Shown here one piece after another: positions 13,850-14,377 of a DNA stretch of 14,377 nt. Below the pieces are notes generated by a model. The model worked only from the letters and a program-made list of their open reading frames with translations, did not search any database and was not told where the DNA came from. The translations under genes and the position numbers were made by a program. Source of the DNA: Bacilli bacterium. Its GTDB lineage: Bacteria; Bacillota_I; Bacilli_A; RF39; UBA660. The stretch lies in NCBI GenBank assembly GCA_017888105.1, contig JAGHGS010000130.1, forward strand, positions 1 to 14,377, written 5' to 3'. Within the stretch, counting starts at the first letter, position 1. Each line of letters opens with the position of its first letter.

Positions 13850-14377
13850 CTATTTAAGTGCCTCTATTTCATTTTTAGTTAAACCCGTAACTGCCATAAT
13901 ACTAGTTATATCTAAATTTATCTTTAACATATTTCTTGCTATTTCAAATTTTTCATCACGTCTACCTTCTGCTTTTCCTTCTTTTACACCCTGTCTTTTG
14001 GCATATCTTTCTACATCATTTATTTTATCATATACATTTCTAATTTCTTCATCATTTAAAAATTCTTCCATAAATTTTAATGCTTGTTCCATTCTTTCAT
14101 CTCCATTCCCTATTTCTTTCATTTCTACGATATCTTTTGCATTTATAAATTTTAACCATTTAATGAATCTTTCCTCGTTATAATTATATACATTTTACTT
14201 GATTAAATCAAGTCTTATTAAATACATTTCTAAGCATTCATTCTTTATTACTCCATAATTTAATTTATTTATAAATCCATAATCATTTACTAAATAAAAA
14301 TTATTATAATTATAATTTCCTTTCATTAAATTAATTCCTACTATCTTTTTTACTTCTAAATAATTTTCTCCTCTTTC
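13850..14377 (-). pseudogene. Rpn-family recombination-promoting nuclease, in-frame stop, N-terminus beyond window
   Basis: One reading frame runs from the window edge (14377) to TAG at 13852-13850. A single TAA (14197-14195) interrupts it after LEMYLIRLDLIK. The part before it (ERGENYLEVKKIVGINLMKG, then YNYNNFYLVND) matches the end of the PD-(D/E)XK nuclease domain. The part after it (YNEERFIKWLKFINAKDIVE, then EQALKFMEEFLNDEEI, a charged GVKEGKAEGRRDEKFEIARN helix and the end LTKNEIEALK) is the typical C-terminal region. There is no frame change; one base change (for example CAA to TAA) would explain it. A restart at the ATG at 14122 would give only a 90-aa C-terminal fragment without catalytic residues. 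Rpn proteins are often called putative transposases. Upstream sequence is not visible, so the catalytic core cannot be checked. Confidence 0.85.

Overview
The window is an AT-rich chromosomal segment (roughly 30% G+C by eye) from a low-GC Gram-positive bacterium. TGG encodes Trp and TGA is used as a stop, so the code is standard and not the Mycoplasma code. T-box control, strong AGGAG-type ribosome binding sites, the yceD-rpmF pair, tmcAL and a polA-mutM operon fit the Bacilli. The lysine-rich anchored surface proteins, the Rpn-family nuclease and the IS4-type relic suggest an uncultured gut lineage of the RF39 or Erysipelotrichales kind. That placement is an inference.

Layout, left to right. 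(a) 1-598, minus: promoter, T-box leader and the first 117 codons of a Nudix-like gene that leaves the window. (b) 595-2820, minus: a large anchored protein whose extracellular part is an internal duplication. (c) 2855-3613, minus: the yceD-rpmF operon with its own promoter and terminator. (d) 3646-4674, plus: a decayed IS4-type element whose transposase has two frame changes and a probable internal deletion. (e) 4677-6663: an anchored surface protein on the minus strand, divergent from a tandem-XRE regulator on the plus strand. The surface gene has a consensus promoter and an approximately 86-nt leader that can fold into a three-way junction, with an alternative pairing that would cover the Shine-Dalgarno sequence. 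Its C-terminal domain contains a GC-rich, NNY-rich patch unlike the rest of the gene. (f) 6676-7020: an unexplained intergenic stretch with short candidate ORFs on both strands. (g) 7028-9073: tmcAL (plus) converging on mutM (minus) across one shared terminator. (h) 9082-12559, minus: polA (start corrected to 11658) and a kinase-fold protein. (i) 12574-13800, minus: an AI-2E-family permease. (j) 13850-14377, minus: an Rpn-family nuclease gene with an in-frame stop.

The housekeeping genes cover ribosome assembly (yceD, rpmF), tRNA modification (tmcAL) and DNA repair and replication (polA, mutM). Nearly every unit has its own promoter and an intrinsic terminator that overlaps the last codons, which indicates a compact genome. 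The part most worth a second look is the surface-protein locus at 4677-6663: an unrecognised, possibly switch-like leader, a divergent regulator and a compositionally foreign patch in the ligand-type domain. No CRISPR array, tRNA or rRNA gene was seen.
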